Source: Sporosarcina sp. Te-1 (lineage in GTDB: Bacteria; Bacillota; Bacilli; Bacillales_A; Planococcaceae). From it: 64,000 bases of DNA. The stretch spans positions 1,364,001-1,428,000 of the forward strand of contig NZ_CP071798.1 in NCBI RefSeq assembly GCF_017498505.1. The letters are read 5' to 3'. Shown one piece after another: positions 1 to 7,939 of this stretch (positions are counted from its first letter, which is position 1; each line of letters starts with the position of its first letter). Both the position numbers and the translations under genes were made by a program. The notes under the pieces were generated by a model. The model saw only the letters and a list, made by a program, of their open reading frames with translations, was not told the DNA's origin and ran no database searches.

Positions 1-40
1 TTATCCAAAACAACGGACGAAGGAATCCTTCGCCCGTTGT
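1..40 (-). terminator. Rho-independent terminator of the NSS transporter gene
   Basis: Two six-base stems (CAACGG with CCGTTG, CGAAGG with CCTTCG) separated by one mismatch and closed by a three-base loop. On the minus strand the hairpin is followed by TTTTGG, so it serves the transporter gene that ends just to its right. Confidence 0.75.
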
Positions 41-62
41 TTACTCTTCTACTCCCTATTTT

Positions 63-1385
63 TCAACCATTCCAAAATGAAGCGATAAATATGATGATAA
101 TAGCAAGTGGCGCGAGATAGCGGACAATCCCCTTCCAAATGGAATGAATTGCACCTCTTGTTTTCAACTCATCTGCCGTTTCATCCTTCGTCATCAAAAA
201 GCCGGCAAAGAAGGAAATCAGCAATGCGCCAATTGGCAAACCGAACCGACTCGTCAACATATCCGCAAAATCAAAGAATGTGCCGCCCGGCAGCTTCCAG
301 TTGGATAGTACGCCAAATGACAGGGCACTCGGAATACCAACAACAAATATGAGAATGCCGAACATCCAAGCAACCCTCTTTCGCTTCTCTAAATTTTTTC
401 CAATGCCTGTAGAAACGCCGATCTCCAACATGGAAATAGAAGAAGTCAGCGTTGCGAATAACATCAAAATGAAGAAAACAATCATGAAGAATCCGCCAAA
501 TGGAATTTCATTGAAAATAGCTGGTAAAATAACAAAAATTAGTCCAGGTCCTTCGCTGGGCGAGTGACCCAATGCAAAAACCGCAGGAAAGATCACCACA
601 CCTGCCAGTACTGAGATGAAAATATTTAATAACGAAACATTCCATGCGGACTGTCCCAGTCGTTCCTCCTTTGGCAAATAGGACGCATACGTCATCATCG
701 CAGTTACCCCTACGCTCAAAGAGAAGAACGCTTGACCAAGCGCCAACAGGAAGGTTTTCCCCGTCAAATAGCTCCAATCAGGAATAAACAAGAAACGGAG
801 CCCCTCAACAGCGCCCTCCAGTGTCAGTGATCGAATGGCCAGCACAATAAAAAAGAGGAAGAGCAACGGCATCATCCAACGACTCGCCCGTTCGATTCCT
901 CCTTTGATTCCGCCTTGCACGATCCAAACGGTCAACAGCATGAAAACCGCCTGTCCTGCCAAAACCTCAACGGGATTGGCAATAATCTCAGTAAACAGCT
1001 TCCCATAATCGGAACTGGATAACTGAAAAAATAAAGCCCGATATAAATAGGATAAAATCCATCCGCCGACCACGCTGTAGAACGACAACAGGATAAACGA
1101 CGTCCCGACACCCATCCAGCCGATCCAATACCATTTACGTCCCGGAGCCAGTATTTTCAAAGAAGTGACCGCGTCATGCTGTCCTCTGCGGCCAATTATG
1201 AATTCAGCCAATAAGATCGGCAGTCCGATTGACACTGTACATAAAATGAATAATAAAAGAAAGACACTTCCGCCATTTGAACCCGTCATGTAAGGGAATT
1301 TCCATATTGCACCGAGCCCAATTGCACTTCCGGCCGCAGCCAATACAAATCCAATTTTTGAGGTCCATTGCTCTCTCTGCTTCAA
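63..1385 (-). CDS. Neurotransmitter:sodium symporter (NSS) family transporter
   Basis: Predicted Na+-coupled importer of amino acids or related small amines in the cytoplasmic membrane (LeuT fold). The first helix carries the family signature GSAIGLGAIWKFPY near residues 19-32, where the unwound Gly/Ala stretch binds Na+ and substrate in known members. About 11-12 hydrophobic helices fill the 440 residues, the length of bacterial MhsT/YhdH-like members, which often have 11 helices. Substrate cannot be read from the sequence. It is monocistronic, with its own terminator, and faces away from tspO across a 156-bp intergenic region. The family assignment is secure; specificity is open. Confidence 0.9.
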   Translation of the reverse strand: MKQREQWTSKIGFVLAAAGSAIGLGAIWKFPYMTGSNGGSVFLLLFILCTVSIGLPILLAEFIIGRRGQHDAVTSLKILAPGRKWYWIGWMGVGTSFILLSFYSVVGGWILSYLYRALFFQLSSSDYGKLFTEIIANPVEVLAGQAVFMLLTVWIVQGGIKGGIERASRWMMPLLFLFFIVLAIRSLTLEGAVEGLRFLFIPDWSYLTGKTFLLALGQAFFSLSVGVTAMMTYASYLPKEERLGQSAWNVSLLNIFISVLAGVVIFPAVFALGHSPSEGPGLIFVILPAIFNEIPFGGFFMIVFFILMLFATLTSSISMLEIGVSTGIGKNLEKRKRVAWMFGILIFVVGIPSALSFGVLSNWKLPGGTFFDFADMLTSRFGLPIGALLISFFAGFLMTKDETADELKTRGAIHSIWKGIVRYLAPLAIIIIFIASFWNG

Positions 1386-1541
1386 TTGAAACCACTCTCT
1401 CTTCGCTGAATGCAGCTTTAATTTTGTTCAATTATAACGTAAAACGAGGAAGTTACCTTTATATTTATTATTCAGCAAACTTCTCCCCTTCTGTTTGAAA
1501 AAGTTCAGCCAGGGAATGACAGTACTAATGGAGGTGTTCGA

Positions 1542-2039
1542 ATGGAAGTAGTGAAAGTGAACGGCAAGCTGGATGGAAAACGGCTTGCTCTGACCGTGCT
1601 AGTGCCGATCATTGGCGGCTCCATTACAGGTTGGCTGGCGAATCGGCATGCACAGGAAAAATATAAGAAATTGGAGAAACCATCTTTTTCTCCACCACCG
1701 TCCATTTTCCCCATCGCTTGGACCACTCTATATGGGCTGATGGGCTTGGCTAAGTATCGGGTAGAAGCGAAGAAGGGATCGGGTAACAAGAAAGCGATTC
1801 CAATGTACGATATTCAACTCGGACTAAACTACTTATGGTCGTTCCTTTACTTCAGATGGGGCTTGCGTGGCACAGCACTGGTAGAAATGACAGTGTTGCT
1901 AGGTGCCATCGCCTTGACCGCTTACGAGTTTTACCAGGTCGATCGAACCGCAGGCACATTGATGATTCCTTACATCGGATGGGTGATGTTCGCCTTGACC
2001 TTGAACTATTCGACTTGGAAATTAAATGATCGGCAATAA
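1542..2039 (+). CDS. tspO: TspO/MBR family protein
   Basis: Small five-helix membrane protein related to the mitochondrial benzodiazepine receptor; bacterial members bind tetrapyrroles such as protoporphyrin and are linked to stress responses. The hallmark run of KPSFSPPPSIFPIAW around residues 46-60, the following LYGLMG, and a Trp-rich loop near residue 95 (LNYLWSFLYFRWG) all fit the family; 165 residues is the normal size. A strong GGAGGTG site ends five bases before the ATG. The gene stands alone and shares a bidirectional terminator with the convergent stress-protein gene. Physiological ligand is not deducible here. Confidence 0.92.
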   Translation: MEVVKVNGKLDGKRLALTVLVPIIGGSITGWLANRHAQEKYKKLEKPSFSPPPSIFPIAWTTLYGLMGLAKYRVEAKKGSGNKKAIPMYDIQLGLNYLWSFLYFRWGLRGTALVEMTVLLGAIALTAYEFYQVDRTAGTLMIPYIGWVMFALTLNYSTWKLNDRQ

Positions 2040-2044
2040 AGTAT

Positions 2045-2082
2045 AAAAGCTGTCTCCACCATGCAGTGGGAGACAGCTTTTA
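2045..2082. terminator. Bidirectional terminator between tspO and the stress-protein gene
   Basis: Inverted repeat AAAAGCTGTCTCC / GGGAGACAGCTTTT with a short loop. It has T-runs on both strands and lies between two convergent genes. Confidence 0.85.
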
Positions 2083-2089
2083 TATTTTA

Positions 2090-2503
2090 TCAAATTGAAA
2101 TTTCTTGTGGTTCTGCCCCTTTTTTATTCATCAGACGCATCCCTGTAGGCGTGACCTTCAAGATCACCAAATCGGGATCATCCGGACCGTCAAACCATGG
2201 CTTCATATGATCGTTCCATATTTTATCCTTCAAACCATCGTCATCGGAGATGGACACGGTTCCAGCAATCTCTAAAAAGGCATCTCCGAAACCTTCTCCA
2301 TCATAACCGATTAAAATATGGGTATTTGGGTTATCCTCCAATTCATCCACTTTGTCGGTCTTTTTGGAGGTTGCCGTGTAAAGGGTGAAGCCATCGTTAA
2401 AAAACGTCATATAACGACTGAAGGGTTTGCCTCCTTGCACGGTCGCCATCGTTCCGACATAGCTTTTGTCCAAGATTTTCTTTGCGGTTTCCTTTGCATC
2501 CAT
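2090..2503 (-). CDS. General stress protein, pyridoxamine 5'-phosphate oxidase-like fold
   Basis: A 137-residue split-barrel flavin-binding protein of the general stress protein 26 (YdaG-like) group. Visible features are the N-terminal helix MDAKETAKKILD, the strand pattern VGTMATVQGGKPFSRYMTF typical of the PNPOx fold, and a C-terminal VILKVTPTGMRLM strand. Members bind FMN or F420-like cofactors and are often sigma-B-induced; the substrate is unknown. An upstream in-frame ATG exists, but AAGGAGGAG sits directly before the ATG chosen here, so the shorter protein is preferred. Confidence 0.85.
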   Translation of the reverse strand: MDAKETAKKILDKSYVGTMATVQGGKPFSRYMTFFNDGFTLYTATSKKTDKVDELEDNPNTHILIGYDGEGFGDAFLEIAGTVSISDDDGLKDKIWNDHMKPWFDGPDDPDLVILKVTPTGMRLMNKKGAEPQEISI

Positions 2504-2575
2504 AGTAACACTCCTCCTTATTATCATCTCTTCCTACTCTTCCTATTTTGAAGCAGAGCTAAACATGCAGGGATT

Positions 2576-3628
2576 TCATAACAGGTAAAAACCGATGCCA
2601 ATAATAATGTAGGCTGCAAAAAGCGTCAAACCCTCAAACCAGTTCGATTCTCCGTCATTCGTCAAGTTAATGACTAGAAGCGTCGCTGTAATCATGGCGA
2701 TCAATTCCGGTATTGTAAATACAAGCGGCATCGACGTTTCCATAAATAACGAAACGAGCACAAGGACAGGAGCAACGAACATGGCAACTTGCAAAGTGGA
2801 GCCGACTGCAATTTCCACTGAGACATCCATCCGATTTTTCATGGCCATCGTAATCGCGGAGAAATGTTCTGCCGCATTCCCGACAATCGCTACGATGATG
2901 ACCCCAATGAATAATTCACTCCAGCCAAACTTCTCTCCCAATGTTTCAAACGTCCCAACTAGCTGCTCAGAAACAAACGCAACCGCCACCGTGGCAATGA
3001 AAAGAATGAGGACCGCTTTCCCCTTGGACCATTCCGGCTGTTCTGTCTCCTCTTCCTTCTTATCCGTTGCGGAGAAAACGCCTCGATGGGTTACCAATTT
3101 GAAAAACAACCCGGCCAAATAGAGAGCGATTAAGATAATCGAAATACCGATACTGAGGGTAATCGTAGCCTTTTCATCCATGCTCATGGAGAAAATCTCC
3201 GGTATGACAAACGCCACGATCACTGCGAAAATGAGCAGCCCCGAATTATAACGGGCGTCATGGAGGCTGAATCGTTGGCGTTTATATTTAATGCCTCCCG
3301 TAAAGAAGGAAAGGCCTAATACAAGCAGCAAATTGCCTAGGACGGAGCCTGTCAACGAGGCTAGGACAATTCCAATTAGTCCAGCTTGCAAAGTAAAAAA
3401 CGAGATAATCAGTTCAACCGCATTACCGAATGTGGCGTTTAACAGACCGCCCACCCTCGGGCCGCTGACAATCGCCAGACTTTCCGTCGCCCTGCCGATA
3501 TACCCCGCAAGGGCAACGATGCTCAAACAGCATAATAAAAACATCACAATATCATTCCAATGCAAAAAAGCGCCTGCAATAACAAGGGGAACACCAACAA
3601 AAGCAAGCACTGCGAAAACCCGATTCAT
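2576..3628 (-). CDS. chaA: Ca2+/H+ antiporter, CaCA superfamily (Cax/ChaA type)
   Basis: Integral membrane cation/proton exchanger that expels Ca2+ (possibly Na+ too). Two inverted alpha-repeat motifs are present, NATFGNAVELIISF near residue 63 and IVGNAAEHFSAITMAMKN near residue 247; their acidic residues coordinate the cation in this family. About 11 helices with a soluble acidic linker (KKEEETEQPEWSK) in the middle, as in B. subtilis YfkE/ChaA. An ATG six codons upstream overlaps the ribosome-binding site GAGGTGG, so the internal ATG placed nine bases after that site is taken as the start. Confidence 0.9.
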   Translation of the reverse strand: MNRVFAVLAFVGVPLVIAGAFLHWNDIVMFLLCCLSIVALAGYIGRATESLAIVSGPRVGGLLNATFGNAVELIISFFTLQAGLIGIVLASLTGSVLGNLLLVLGLSFFTGGIKYKRQRFSLHDARYNSGLLIFAVIVAFVIPEIFSMSMDEKATITLSIGISIILIALYLAGLFFKLVTHRGVFSATDKKEEETEQPEWSKGKAVLILFIATVAVAFVSEQLVGTFETLGEKFGWSELFIGVIIVAIVGNAAEHFSAITMAMKNRMDVSVEIAVGSTLQVAMFVAPVLVLVSLFMETSMPLVFTIPELIAMITATLLVINLTNDGESNWFEGLTLFAAYIIIGIGFYLL

Positions 3629-3747
3629 CAAAAAACACCACCTCATTGTGCGAAGATACCTTTCTAATGTTCCCCTTTTAAAACACTGGCAAACAGGCGT
3701 CCATATCCATACAAAAGTCCTTTTCTAATATAAGGATGATATTACCA

Positions 3748-3776
3748 TTGCAAAGAAATATGGTGAGGTGTATTAT
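3748..3776 (+). promoter_or_regulatory. Sigma-A promoter for the structured RNA
   Basis: TTGCAA (-35), a 17-bp spacer and TATTAT (-10). Transcription would start near 3783, exactly where the closing stem of the RNA begins. Confidence 0.7.
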
Positions 3777-3782
3777 ATAAAC

Positions 3783-3975
3783 ATAAGCTGCATTGTTCGT
3801 ATACACATTAAGTTTTAACCTTTAAGCTGTAAACGGGAGTTTTATATGAAAACCGGAATGGCAAGCCCAATCCATTATTGATTGGGACAAACAGGAACGT
3901 TTTTGCGAACACCCACTTTGAGGAGTGGTGGTTTAAAACTTTCTATGATTCGATACGGCAAAGGCGGCTTTCTTA
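3783..3975 (+). ncRNA. Structured non-coding RNA, possibly 6S (SsrS)-like
   Basis: A transcript of about 190 nt (about 240 nt if it runs to the terminator at 4024) starting from a good sigma-A promoter. Its two ends pair: AAGCTGC (3785-3791) with GCGGCTT (3964-3970), then TCGTAT (3797-3802) with ATACGG (3953-3958), then a perfect nine-base stem AAGTTTTAA (3810-3818) with TTAAAACTT (3933-3941). Inside lie local hairpins CCCAATC/GATTGGG (3866-3886), CGG-TTTT/AAAA-CCG (3834-3855) and CCACT/AGTGG (3913-3928). The long end-to-end closing stem with internal loops resembles 6S RNA, the RNA-polymerase-binding regulator, but the internal hairpins are more branched than textbook 6S. No credible coding frame covers it. 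The RNA call is supported by geometry; the family name is tentative. Confidence 0.6.
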
Positions 3976-3990
3976 AATCGTTAATGATAT

Positions 3991-4024
3991 GAGGTATCAC
4001 TCTTAACTGGGTGGTACCTTTTTT
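3991..4024 (+). terminator. Terminator downstream of the structured RNA
   Basis: AGGTATCAC / GTGGTACCT pair with one G-U, ten-base loop, followed by six T. It closes the RNA transcription unit. Confidence 0.75.
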
Positions 4025-4039
4025 GTGTGAAAAATTGGC

Positions 4040-4061
4040 TTGGGGTTAAATTGGGGTTAAA
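4040..4061. repeat. Perfect 11-bp tandem direct repeat
   Basis: TTGGGGTTAAA occurs twice back to back, 16 bp past the RNA terminator. Short direct repeats of this type serve as integrase arm-binding sites in some integrative elements, so this may be an attachment-site remnant; that is inference. Confidence 0.55.
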
Positions 4062-4098
4062 ATTCTTTTCAACTGGTGATAAAGGGCAATAAAAGATG

Positions 4099-4127
4099 AA
4101 AAGAGGAGGCTTATGCCCCCTCTTTTT
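4099..4127. terminator. Strong hairpin with T-runs on both strands
   Basis: AAAAGAGGAGGC / GCCCCCTCTTTT, four-base loop. It lies in a stretch (4025-4420) where no convincing gene is seen; what it terminates today is unclear. Apart from this hairpin and the direct repeat I see nothing else in that stretch. Confidence 0.6.
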
Positions 4128-4422
4128 CAATACATACTTTGCACTTTGACTATATCTACAATCGGTATGATCATCATTTAAAGTAGCTTTTTCCTTCTTT
4201 TTCAGTTCGTAAGTTTGGTTGTCAAAAAGGCGATGCATTGCGGTTTGAGTTATGTTTTGTTTGCTGTACATTTCTGGAGACGTCTATTTTCGTGATTTTA
4301 TTCGTGGTAACGTTTTATAAAGACCACATTAGATTCATTGAAAATGTGATTTCTTGAAAAACAACCACACTGAATGAAAACCTACTATATAAAATGCCGT
4401 TTTTCTTACTTGGTCTTAAAAC

Positions 4423-4461
4423 AAAAAATCAGCCGTCCCCATTAAGAGTTAGCGGCTGATT
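4423..4461 (-). terminator. Terminator downstream of the high-GC acetyltransferase
   Basis: AATCAGCCG / CGGCTGATT, nine-base stem. On the minus strand it is followed by TTTTTTGTTTT, so it can end transcription of the GNAT gene 170 bp upstream. Confidence 0.7.
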
Positions 4462-4631
4462 ACATATTGATTTTTGAAGATATTTGGGGTATTAGGATTA
4501 ACATGTTGAAAATAAAAGCTCCCCTCTTCAATCACTACAACCAGTGTTGAAATGTCCTTTCCAAGGAACACAGTTTCTTCATAATATTGGCTGTTGTAGG
4601 AGGACGAGCTGTCGTGCTGTCAGGCATGAGC

Positions 4632-5189
4632 TCAATCGGACAGCTTGCCCGGATGCCACACGCCGAGCCACTGCTCGGCGCCGTATTCCTCGATTCGCTC
4701 CACCTCGGTGAACCCCAGCTTCGCTGCGACGCGCATCGAGGCCTCGTTGGCAGTCTGGGTGGAGAGCACCACCGGCTCGCCGGGATGCGCATTGGCGAAC
4801 CAGTCGAGCACCGCTGTACACGCCTCGGTGGCATATCCGTTTCCCCATGCCTGCGGCAGGAACATGTAGCCGAGCCAGAGCTCCTCACCCTCTAGACGGA
4901 TGTGCCCCTTACGCTTCGGTTCACGCCGATCGAGCGTGATCATGCCGATCGTTGTTCCGTTGAGCTCGACTACGAAGAAGCCGAAGCGATGCCCGGGCAC
5001 CTCGGGCATCGCGCGCTCGAGCTCATCACGCGGTCGGCAACCGCCTACATAGGTGCCCACCTCTGGTGAGGCGAACAGGTCAATCAGCGCCGCACGGTCC
5101 CGGGCCTCAGACAGGCGGAGCAAGAGTCGCTCAGTTTTGATCGGGGCAGGTGGCCAGGCGACGGGGTGCACTGTGATCTCATCCGACAT
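4632..5189 (-). CDS. GNAT family N-acetyltransferase (RimJ/RimL type) with foreign base composition
   Basis: Acetyl-CoA-dependent N-acetyltransferase of 185 residues. The N-terminal IKTERLLLRLSEARDRAAL strand-helix and the acetyl-CoA loop QAWGNGYATEACTAVLDWF (about residues 114-132) are typical of RimJ/RimL-like GNATs; the closing AAKLGFTEVER is the conserved C-terminal helix-strand. Substrate unknown. The coding sequence is strikingly GC-rich, with G/C-ending codons throughout, against AT-rich flanks on both sides; the GC-rich block starts near 4590 and stops exactly at the start codon. The ribosome-binding site AAGGGAGA lies in the AT-rich part. This looks like a recently acquired, probably actinobacterial, gene. 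Confidence 0.85.
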   Translation of the reverse strand: MSDEITVHPVAWPPAPIKTERLLLRLSEARDRAALIDLFASPEVGTYVGGCRPRDELERAMPEVPGHRFGFFVVELNGTTIGMITLDRREPKRKGHIRLEGEELWLGYMFLPQAWGNGYATEACTAVLDWFANAHPGEPVVLSTQTANEASMRVAAKLGFTEVERIEEYGAEQWLGVWHPGKLSD

Positions 5190-5438
5190 GGTATTATCTC
5201 CCTTCTCGATTCTGTTTGTTTATATCTGACAACATATATTATTAATGTATTCCTCTGGATACCGATTTTATTAATACATGTCCTTAAGTCAGTTTCAACA
5301 CGATATTACCGATACTTGAGAGTAGGCAAACGCCCCCTCTTTTTTAGGCCACTGACTGGATGAAAGTGCTCTTCTGGTTACTATCAGTTCAGAGTGCGAC
5401 TGTCAAAGTCAAATGGAAAATATCCCTTTGATTATTGG

Positions 5439-6194
5439 TTAAAACACATTTCCTAGTCCATCACACTCGAATTCTATTGCAAAAGCTTTTTCAAAGATAA
5501 GATCATGTGTATTTATTTTTCCTTCGATGTAAATATGATATGTCCGCCCATCATCTAATAAAGTAGATTTCATAGAAGTTTGCTCCCATGTACCAAAACC
5601 ACCAACCAGCTCTGATGTAACAGTATCCACATTGCTAAATATCTGTCCGGTTTGATCGGAATCAAGCCGTGTATTAAACTTCGCCGTTACTTCGATTCTC
5701 TTAACGGAATCTGGAATGTAGATATAGGTCTGTTTTGTTGTTACGCCACTTGGATCAGTTATACCGGGCTTTAAATCTGTCGACACGGCAGCTATAACTT
5801 CACGCTCTCTTGCTAAAAATCCTTCCACATCCTGTTGAATCATAGCTTCAAAATCTTCTGGGGCCTGCCAATCAGATTCTTTAAAACTTTTCATTGGTTC
5901 AACTCCCAAACTTAAACCCATTTTTTTCTCGTTAACCTTATTTACAATTTCTACATACTGCTTATAATACTCTTCTTTTTGTTTTTGTGATAAGTTCAAA
6001 GTAGGCTTTGAATCTTCTCTTTCTAATGTGCCCTCTTCATTATTTTCGTCCCTTACAAACTCTCCGTCTTCATCTTGTCTCTCAATTAAGACCCCAACAT
6101 CTTTCTTTTCTTGTCCTTCTCTTTCCACATTTTTATCACATGCTGCTATGACTACAACGCTTAACAATGCCATAGTAACTACATATTTTTTTAT
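5439..6194 (-). CDS. Predicted lipoprotein of unknown function, probable AUA start
   Basis: Secreted lipoprotein with a lipobox VVIAAC, a charged low-complexity linker rich in Asp/Glu (about residues 25-60), a helical segment (LSQKQKEEYYKQYVEIVNK) and a beta-rich C-terminal domain. No family recognised. The first ATG in frame (6173) gives a signal peptide without basic residues. Seven codons further up, nine bases after a good AAGGAG site and just after an in-frame TGA, the frame reads ATA-AAA-AAA-TAT-GTA-GTT-ACT, encoding MKKYVVT if ATA initiates, which restores a normal signal peptide. I therefore place the start at the ATA; the alternative is ATG at 6173. Flanked by foreign and non-coding DNA. 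Confidence 0.65.
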   Translation of the reverse strand: MKKYVVTMALLSVVVIAACDKNVEREGQEKKDVGVLIERQDEDGEFVRDENNEEGTLEREDSKPTLNLSQKQKEEYYKQYVEIVNKVNEKKMGLSLGVEPMKSFKESDWQAPEDFEAMIQQDVEGFLAREREVIAAVSTDLKPGITDPSGVTTKQTYIYIPDSVKRIEVTAKFNTRLDSDQTGQIFSNVDTVTSELVGGFGTWEQTSMKSTLLDDGRTYHIYIEGKINTHDLIFEKAFAIEFECDGLGNVF

Positions 6195-6346
6195 GATTAA
6201 TCACTCCTTATTAGAAATCTAGGCAACGAACACCAACCGTCATAAAAACATCCAAATATTCATTACTTTCATTTTACATTAAACAGAAAAAATTTACCAT
6301 CCGCCAATAAATTTGCTTTCCATATTGCTTTTTATAAAGAAAAGGA

Positions 6347-6390
6347 CCATAGGCAAACTCGAAATTTACGAATTTGTCTACAGTCTATGG
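6347..6390 (-). terminator. Imperfect hairpin downstream of the DedA gene
   Basis: CCATAG / CTATGG outer stem and CAAACTCG / CGAATTTG inner stem with one mismatch, followed on the minus strand by CCTTTTCTTTAT. Likely terminator of the gene ending at 6551. The rest of the 6195-6550 gap shows nothing else. Confidence 0.45.
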
Positions 6391-6550
6391 AATCCCACCA
6401 AGACGCTTGGTTTCTTAAATATACTCTTATTACAAACATTGTTTAATCAAAATACGGAAAATCGTTAGCCTGCTTAGTAGCTACAGTAATCTGAACTGGA
6501 CAACTGCAGAGCCTTTTAAGTAATATATATTTACCATTTTTTGATCATAT

Positions 6551-7204
6551 TCATTTTTTCGTAAAAATATTTTTTATAACGGAATAAAGCGCAGGTAGAA
6601 CAGAAAGGAGGATAACCGCCATTATAATCGCTGAAAAGTTCTCTTTAACAAATGGCAAGTTGCCGAAAAAGTAGCCCACGATTGTAAATAAGCCAACCCA
6701 TAACAAAGCCCCTACAATATTATAAGTGAAGAAATATTTATAATTCATTTTACTTGAACCGGCAATAAAGGGAACAAAGGTGCGAACAAATGGCATAAAG
6801 CGGGCAATGACAATTGTTTTTCCACCATGCTTATTAAAGAACTTCTCGGCCGTGTTCATTTTCGCCTCATTAATAAACCTGCCTATCAAAGGATTTCGAG
6901 TGATCGCTGTTCCAACTGTCTTACCGATATGATAATTTAATGAGTCTCCAATCACGGCAGCTACAAAAAAGACTAGAAATAGTAAAACGATATTAAATGC
7001 ATCCATTGCTGCCAAGGCACCCGCAGCAAGGAGAAGGGAATCGCCAGGCAGGAAAGGGAAAATTACAACCCCTGTTTCAACAAAAACAATTAGAAAAACG
7101 ATTACATAGGACCATGGGCCAAAGTTTTGAATAATTTCAATTAAATGTTCGTCAATATGTAAAATAAAACTTATGATGCCTTGAATAAAGGACAAATTCA
7201 TCAC
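6551..7204 (-). CDS. DedA family membrane protein
   Basis: Polytopic membrane protein of the DedA / VTT-domain family. Members are implicated in undecaprenyl-phosphate or phospholipid flipping and membrane homeostasis; the exact substrate of this copy is not known. Family marks: FPFLPGDSLLLAAGALA around residues 49-65, IGDSLNYHIGKTVG with the conserved Gly-Asp, KFFNKHGGKTIVIARFMPFVRTFVPFIAG near residues 122-150 with the essential Arg residues. The double ATG at the start leaves the initiator ambiguous by one codon; the Shine-Dalgarno site is weak. Single gene. Confidence 0.9.
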   Translation of the reverse strand: MMNLSFIQGIISFILHIDEHLIEIIQNFGPWSYVIVFLIVFVETGVVIFPFLPGDSLLLAAGALAAMDAFNIVLLFLVFFVAAVIGDSLNYHIGKTVGTAITRNPLIGRFINEAKMNTAEKFFNKHGGKTIVIARFMPFVRTFVPFIAGSSKMNYKYFFTYNIVGALLWVGLFTIVGYFFGNLPFVKENFSAIIMAVILLSVLPALYSVIKNIFTKK

Positions 7205-7397
7205 ACTTTCGTATTTATTTGATCGTCTCTTTCTTGTGTCCTAGCTGTAATAAGTCGTTGGCTTTCGAGTATACTTCCATGAATAAGTATAGAAACGTTC
7301 ATTCGATTAAGCAAGCAAGAAAAAGTGAATGGCCTCTCAGATTGGAAGGGTTTTGGCTTGCTGTGAAGAATATAACAAGAAAAGGAGGAATATAAAA

Positions 7398-7811
7398 ATG
7401 TCTAACTTTGTATCTCATATTGCAACCGTAGAAATACCTGTGACCAATTTGCAGCGATCCATCGAATTTTATGTAGAAACGCTTGGTGTGTCCGTCACAT
7501 TCCAAGGAGAGAAGCAGGCCATGCTTTCGTTTGGTTCCAAAGGTGTGCCAACCATGTTTCTGGTTCAGATCGATGTACATATGGAAGAGCAGAAGCACCT
7601 TTCTTTTGTAAATCCATCGAATGGCGTTGAACATACTGTGATTGATTTCTACACTGACAAGCTTTCAGAGTTTCATTCATGGCTGGCTGATCGAAATGTC
7701 GAAGTAAGTGCTCTGAATATTAATGAAGAAAACGGGCTCGGTGGTTTTGGCTTCAAGGACCCGGATGGGAATCTTTTAAGCGCGTGCAATATTCTTCATG
7801 AACATCAATAG
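7398..7811 (+). CDS. VOC (glyoxalase / dioxygenase-fold) family protein
   Basis: A 137-residue protein with one vicinal-oxygen-chelate module pair: IATVEIPVTNLQRSIEFYVETLG at the N-terminus and GGFGFKDPDGNLLSACN at the C-terminus, the classical glyoxalase/bleomycin-resistance pattern. The reaction is unknown; members act as metal-dependent lyases, dioxygenases or drug-binding proteins. The reading frame is open further upstream, but AAAGGAGGA eight bases before the ATG fixes the start. A strong terminator follows directly. Confidence 0.85.
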   Translation: MSNFVSHIATVEIPVTNLQRSIEFYVETLGVSVTFQGEKQAMLSFGSKGVPTMFLVQIDVHMEEQKHLSFVNPSNGVEHTVIDFYTDKLSEFHSWLADRNVEVSALNINEENGLGGFGFKDPDGNLLSACNILHEHQ

Positions 7812-7818
7812 GTCATGT

Positions 7819-7849
7819 AAGGTGAGGACAATTTACTCCTCACCTTTTC
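7819..7849 (+). terminator. Terminator of the VOC gene
   Basis: AAGGTGAGGA / TCCTCACCTT with an eight-base loop and a TTTTCT tail. Confidence 0.85.
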
Positions 7850-7939
7850 TAATTTAAAACTGTCCTCATGAGAACAATGCATGTTCCGTTCTTTTCCGAC
7901 ATAGTCTCTACTATCACCAAGGAATAAGGAGAGACAATA

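Noticed and set aside
4001-4020. GGGTGGTACC resembling the T-box motif
   Set aside because: It forms the distal arm of a simple terminator, lacks the following GCG and any stem I or specifier region, and no amino acid gene follows.
3981-4271. Minus-strand frame of 96 codons, considered as a decayed integrase end
   Set aside because: It crosses two terminators and the direct repeat, has no ribosome-binding site and no convincing integrase motif.
4535-4895. Long open frames opposite and overlapping the high-GC GNAT gene
   Set aside because: High GC makes stops rare; only one frame gives a recognisable protein with a ribosome-binding site.
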